This document shows positions 59,901 to 64,000 of a DNA stretch of 64,000 nucleotides, piece by piece. Position 1 is the stretch's first letter. Each line of letters opens with the position of its first letter. A program made the translations under genes and the position numbers. A model generated the notes under the pieces. That model had not been told where the DNA came from. It did no database searches and saw only the letters and a program-made list of their open reading frames with translations. The stretch comes from Anas platyrhynchos (lineage: Eukaryota > Chordata > Aves > Anseriformes > Anatidae), in assembly GCF_047663525.1 (NCBI RefSeq), contig NC_092591.1:35125001-35189000 (forward strand), read 5' to 3'.

Positions 59901-62733
59901 AAAAATAAGGGGCATAATACATATTATTTTTAGTTTTAAGGTAGACAGGATAAATGCTGCTTTTGATGGAATGTAGTGAGTGGCAGTCACAGTAAGCTCT
60001 GCTGGTTCTCATAGCAGGGTATAGCTACTGCTTCTAGCAGAGATGTCCTAATGTGGTATGGTTGTAACGGTGTCTTAGAAAAAGTTTGCCTGTCAGTCAA
60101 GCGTCTTAGAACTGATGAAGCACTACCAAAAGCTAGGTAAAAGCAGACAGCCAAAGATGACTTTGGTTTGTGTGTGTCACGGTATCTCGGAGATCTGAGA
60201 TAAGCAGCAGCTAGTCATAGCTAGTAGCATAGTCAGTGCAGCTATTATTTTGACCTGGGGTCACGTCCAGTTTGTTTAGGTTTCCCAGAACTATTTTGGT
60301 GTACCTGACCCAGAAAGAAGACTGTGAAGGCCCTTCCTGTTGTGTCGCTTGTGTACCTAGCATGAGGGGATGTGGGTGGTGTAGGGAATTTGTAGGGAGT
60401 GTCTCAGGCTGTCTACCACAGCATGCCTCAGAGCTGCATTCTCCTGTTCTGCTCTGTCTGTTGCAGGGGTTTCCCATTTTGTTCTGTGAATTTTTGAGAA
60501 TTGTATTACCAGGTTTTATTTGTGTATAGTGCAGCCGGCCAAGACTGTGTGGGGACTTCTTAAAACAACAGACACTTTTCACATGGTAAGTTAAGTGCTA
60601 TGGAAACCCAGGACTTCGTTTTATAGGTAAAAGTGAGAGCTCATGGGAGGCTTTTTTTTCTCAAATCCTGGATATACTGAATTCAAATTGCTAAAGAAGA
60701 TACTTGCTAGCACTTCTCATTGAAATAGACACAACCATGTAGTCTCAGTTTTGCTTAGCTTTCTTTGACCAGTTGAGTGTTCATTTTCTGATCTACACTT
60801 GTGAACTATTGTGAACTATTTATGAAAAACTGAATGCCAGATCTTTTTACCTTAAGATTGTGGGAGTTTTAAAGTTTGAGAAATTCTACTAAAGTTTGTA
60901 CATGAATTTCTAGGCACCCTTAGGAAGTTTATTCCTTTCTTTAAATGTGCATCCTAATCTAGCTGAGGACATGATGTAGCAATGCTTTTCAAGTTCTTTG
61001 AACTCATCTCTACTAAAAGTTTTATTTAATGAGGTCACTAAATAATATTTATTGCTGTACTCATAGCGGGAATCTTCAACTACTTACAATGTAGTCAGAA
61101 AACCCTTTTCTATTTACTGATATGTTGAAACAGTTTGACTCTTTGAAATGTATTAAAGAAATGCTTTATCTTAGCATTGTATTTAGTAGAGCAACCTCAA
61201 ATGTTTCCGTAGTTAGAAAACTTGAGCCTTGCTTGGATTTCATTTTGTCCACCACGGAATATTCTCAGTACACTGATCCATAATTCAAAATCCATTTCTT
61301 TTGTGATATCTGTCAATAATTAGCTACTTTAAAGCTAGATAAGGTGCACTTAGTAATAGCTGTGCTAACTATAAAGTAGTTTGTTTTTTAAAAAAACTTG
61401 TTTCAGTCTGTATTTCTGTAGTGTTTTTCCCCTCAGACCTAGGATGTTATGCAAAGTCAATAATGCTGACACACATTGGCTACTTCCATAATCTATGGGT
61501 AATGTATATTTTAAAGATTCAAAAAACACTTTATTTCCTTTTTTCGCCACCCCCAAAATAATTGTATAAAGGAGAATTGAAGCTAGAGCACTTGGCTCTG
61601 ATTTTGCACCGGAGTGGGCATGGATTCACTTTACATAGAGTGCATCAATCTGGGATGCTTAGGTTTTATGGAGGTGTTTGGTCATCCCTTGCTGATACAC
61701 TGCGTTTCTCATAGCCCCTTTCAGAGTGCCCCTTCAGAGAGAAGGGCAGCAATGCTGAGAACTTCACATGTTGTAGCTATTTTAATCTTACCAACATGGC
61801 CATTTTTATGTGTAATGTAATATTACTATCCAGCAGGAAATATACCCTCCTACTGTGAACCTCCAGACTAGCCAATGTTTTAGGAATGCTTTCTGACCTT
61901 CTTTCCAGCATCAGGGAAATCAGTATGTCAAATATCCCTGTTTTGCACAATCCCCACCCTTCCACCCACTTAGGAAAAAAAATTTACAAGCTTGCTTTAG
62001 ATGTCCTGATTCTTGTGAAATGTAAGATTATTTTTTTTCCTCCTATTTGTATTTTAGTTGTTCTGTACGTCTAGAAAGAGTTTCTTAATTCTAGGTGTTT
62101 CTAAGAGAGGGCCTTAGCAGTAACAAATTTTATAAAAATCCCTGTTAGTAGAAAACTCACTTAACTACTGAGAATATTTTGAACGGTAAAAATACTCTTG
62201 ACAGAACAGCATCCCTGAGAATAAAAAACAAACAAATTAAAAACAGACTAGGCAAACATTGATCAGATGTATATTTGTCTGTGAGTAGAATCTTTTAAGT
62301 ATGGGCAGATATAAGTATGTTCTGTAAAGTTAACTGAGTAATAAGGTCACTCAAATCTTTTGGGGTGTTTTGCTGTATTAGGTAAATACGGAAGGATGGA
62401 ATCAGTGCCCAAATCAAGTTTAAACTTGTGTTGTTTGAAAACTTTTAAAGGTTAAATTCAGTATTCTGGAAGTTGCCACTAGATCAAATATTGTAGACAT
62501 TCATTTTAATAAAATATATGTCTTCAGTCTGAGTGCTTTGTCAAGTTAGTAACCTATACTTGGTTTTTTTACAGCAGAAGCAGGGCAGGAATGAGGTGGA
62601 GCAGCTGTGGGATTGCCTTTTGCTTCAGACTTGGGTTTGCAGTGCAAAACCCTGAACTCAGACACCTCTTCTGACTTGGTCCTCGTGCCTTGTCTTACCA
62701 GTCACTCCATTGCCAGTTAATGTGTTTTTTTTT
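56999..62733 (+). other. NUMB: Inferred NUMB intron 1, fifth part
   Basis: AT-rich unique sequence with a 28-bp tandem duplication at 57910-57965 and a (TTTA)n run near 58278-58296. No open frame resembles a known protein, and no LINE or LTR is recognised. Confidence 0.45.
57910..57965 (+). repeat. 28-bp tandem duplication (2 units)
   Basis: Units at 57910-57937 and 57938-57965 share gcagatgg(a/g)ataa and a ttttgtacca ending, with a few substitutions between them. Confidence 0.85.
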
Positions 62734-62847
62734 TCACAAATATTCTTCTGTCTGGAAAAGATAATTCAGCAATGGGATTGCAGACATCAGTATGTAATAT
62801 ACAGGGAAAATTGCCTGTAAGCCCCGTCCCCTGATCTCTTCCCTAAC

Positions 62848-62946
62848 CTCATCCAGCTCATGCTCTGCTTTCCTGGCAGTTCGGAGTGCGTGGGCCTCAG
62901 CGTAGGCCGCTTCCCGAATCTCCTCCTCTTCCTTCATTTTATATTG
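62848..62946 (-). other. Exon-like coiled-coil-coding fragment, unidentified
   Basis: The - strand has a 99-base in-frame segment bounded by ctacAG (acceptor-like, at 62947-62948) and gatgagGTTAGG (donor-like, from 62847). It encodes 33 residues beginning QYKMKEEEEIREAAY and continuing with a charged helical stretch containing ARKAEHELDE. It is richer in CpG and GC than its surroundings. The composition is typical of a coiled coil, not of intronic noise. I do not recognise the protein. It could be an exon of a nested - strand gene, a retrocopy fragment or chance. The open frame continues to 62734 without resemblance beyond the putative donor. Confidence 0.3.
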
Positions 62947-64000
62947 CTGTAGCTTTATGTGCAGTTATTATCTGGGTCTTTTGCATATGGCTCCAATCTC
63001 CTTCTGTATCTACAGAGCTGGATATTTATAGCAAGCCAGCCTAAGTACATTATTCCAGCGGTGAGAAGCTGATTGAGTACGTATTGTGATTCCTCTTGCG
63101 CCTACGTCAGTGAACAACTGTTGGGTTTTGGCATGCGTTGCATTCCTGGGTGTGGTTGTAGGACAATCCAAGATAGCCTCGGTTATCTTGGCTTTGTTAC
63201 AGCAGCCCGTCACAGCATAGAGGTTCACATTATAGGCAGCGAAAAGCCCTTCATTCCAGACTGAAAATGTTTTGTCACCTTTGTCTTCAATTTATTTATT
63301 TATTTTTGGTAAGATTTGAGAGGGAGAAGTTACATGAGTAACTTGTAGGCCTGGTGTAGTTCACAAACTCCTATTTTTTGTTTGTTTTTAAATATTGTGA
63401 GTCACAGGCAGAAGTTTGGTCTTGGACATAGTTGTTTCTGCTTTTCAGCTTCAGGGTTCAGAATCCTGTTTATGCTGAATTTCATTCTGTTCTTTCTACT
63501 ATGGGTTTGGGAGGTTTCATCTTCCAATATTGGTATGAATGGTCTACTTTCAGCCAGTGTGAATGTTTAATCTTGAGAAGCTAAAATGCAAATTGGTCGG
63601 CCAGCACAGGACTCAGCTGCGAGTTAACACTGAATGCAGAAGGACCGAGTATGAGAAAGCAAATGAGGAATGAGCATGGAAAAAGGAAACCCCCAGTAAC
63701 TGTCAAACATGACGCACGGACTGCTGCCCCGTCGTATGACAGGGAACTCCCAACAGACAACGTGAATATGAGTGTGCTGGAAGCTGTTGTCACTTCGTAG
63801 TGTTGGTATCGCTCAAACTCAGGACTTGCAAAGGCTAAGAAAGTTTGTGTTGTCAGACACTGTGTACTTCATAGAAATGTTTCTATATAATCCCTGTATA
63901 AACAGTGCTGAAGGTCAACTTCCAGCGCTCTTACTTGGTGAGCGAGAGCAAGAGAGAGGTGGAAGAAGAGAATCTGATGCTTGCAAATGTGCCATTTTTC
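62947..64000 (+). other. NUMB: Inferred NUMB intron 1, right edge
   Basis: Unique sequence with a (TTTA)n run at about 63290-63307. A patch at 63600-63790 has several CpGs and is open on the - strand for 70 codons, but no domain is recognised. The NUMB first coding exon is not present, so it must lie to the right. Confidence 0.45.

Noticed and set aside
22081-64000. NUMB coding exon
   Set aside because: Looked for the conserved N-terminal PTB-domain exon sequence and found none; the coding part must lie beyond the window.
1-64000. CRISPR arrays, operons, bacterial-type mobile elements
   Set aside because: The sequence is vertebrate nuclear DNA with spliced genes and LINEs; no regularly spaced repeat array is present.

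Overview
This is vertebrate nuclear DNA, and the repeats point to a bird. CR1 LINE copies lie in both orientations, two ending near (or, on the + strand, in) the ATTCTG-type tail typical of avian CR1. Genes are few, introns are long, and GC content jumps sharply at CpG islands. I cannot name the species; a galliform-like macrochromosome is plausible but unproven. Three protein loci are supported: two tandem type-I acyl-CoA thioesterase genes (ACOT family), the intronless histone/ribosome hydroxylase gene RIOX1 (NO66), and a divergent CpG-island promoter that synteny identifies as NUMB. In human 14q24 the order is NUMB <- | -> RIOX1 -> ACOT1/2/4/6; here the same arrangement appears on the opposite strand.

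Layout. 1-961: first exon of ACOT copy A on the - strand; the rest of that gene lies left of the window. 962-4637: spacer with a short CR1, a decayed retroviral integrase relic and the probable 3' UTR of copy B. 4638-9283: complete three-exon ACOT copy B on the - strand (464 aa, mitochondrial-type leader, Ser/Asp/His triad intact), with a 1.1 kb CR1 inside intron 1. 9284-13369: spacer with a diverged copy of the ACOT-B 3' UTR, probably the remains of a lost third ACOT unit, and a - strand CR1. 13393-15171: RIOX1 on the - strand, a single 592-codon exon. 15172-20790: intergenic DNA with a perfect CTCF core motif at 15992-16005. About 20790-22080: large CpG island with two pairs of CCAAT boxes, each pair spaced 32 bp, an E2F-type site and a splice donor at 21607. 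21607-64000: what looks like the start of the very long first intron of NUMB. It holds an old CR1, homopolymer tracts, short tandem repeats and a few exon-like or hairpin-like signals, but no recognisable NUMB coding exon.

How they relate. ACOT enzymes hydrolyse long-chain acyl-CoA to free fatty acid and CoA. RIOX1 is a 2-oxoglutarate/Fe(II) JmjC oxygenase. NUMB is an endocytic adaptor that antagonises Notch. Their proximity is conserved vertebrate synteny, not a functional operon. I found no previously undescribed biological system. The most worthwhile leads are the near-identity of the two ACOT first exons against diverged flanks (probable gene conversion), the relic third ACOT unit, the NF-Y/E2F promoter architecture, the CTCF site between the divergent genes, and an exon-like - strand coiled-coil fragment near 62.9 kb.
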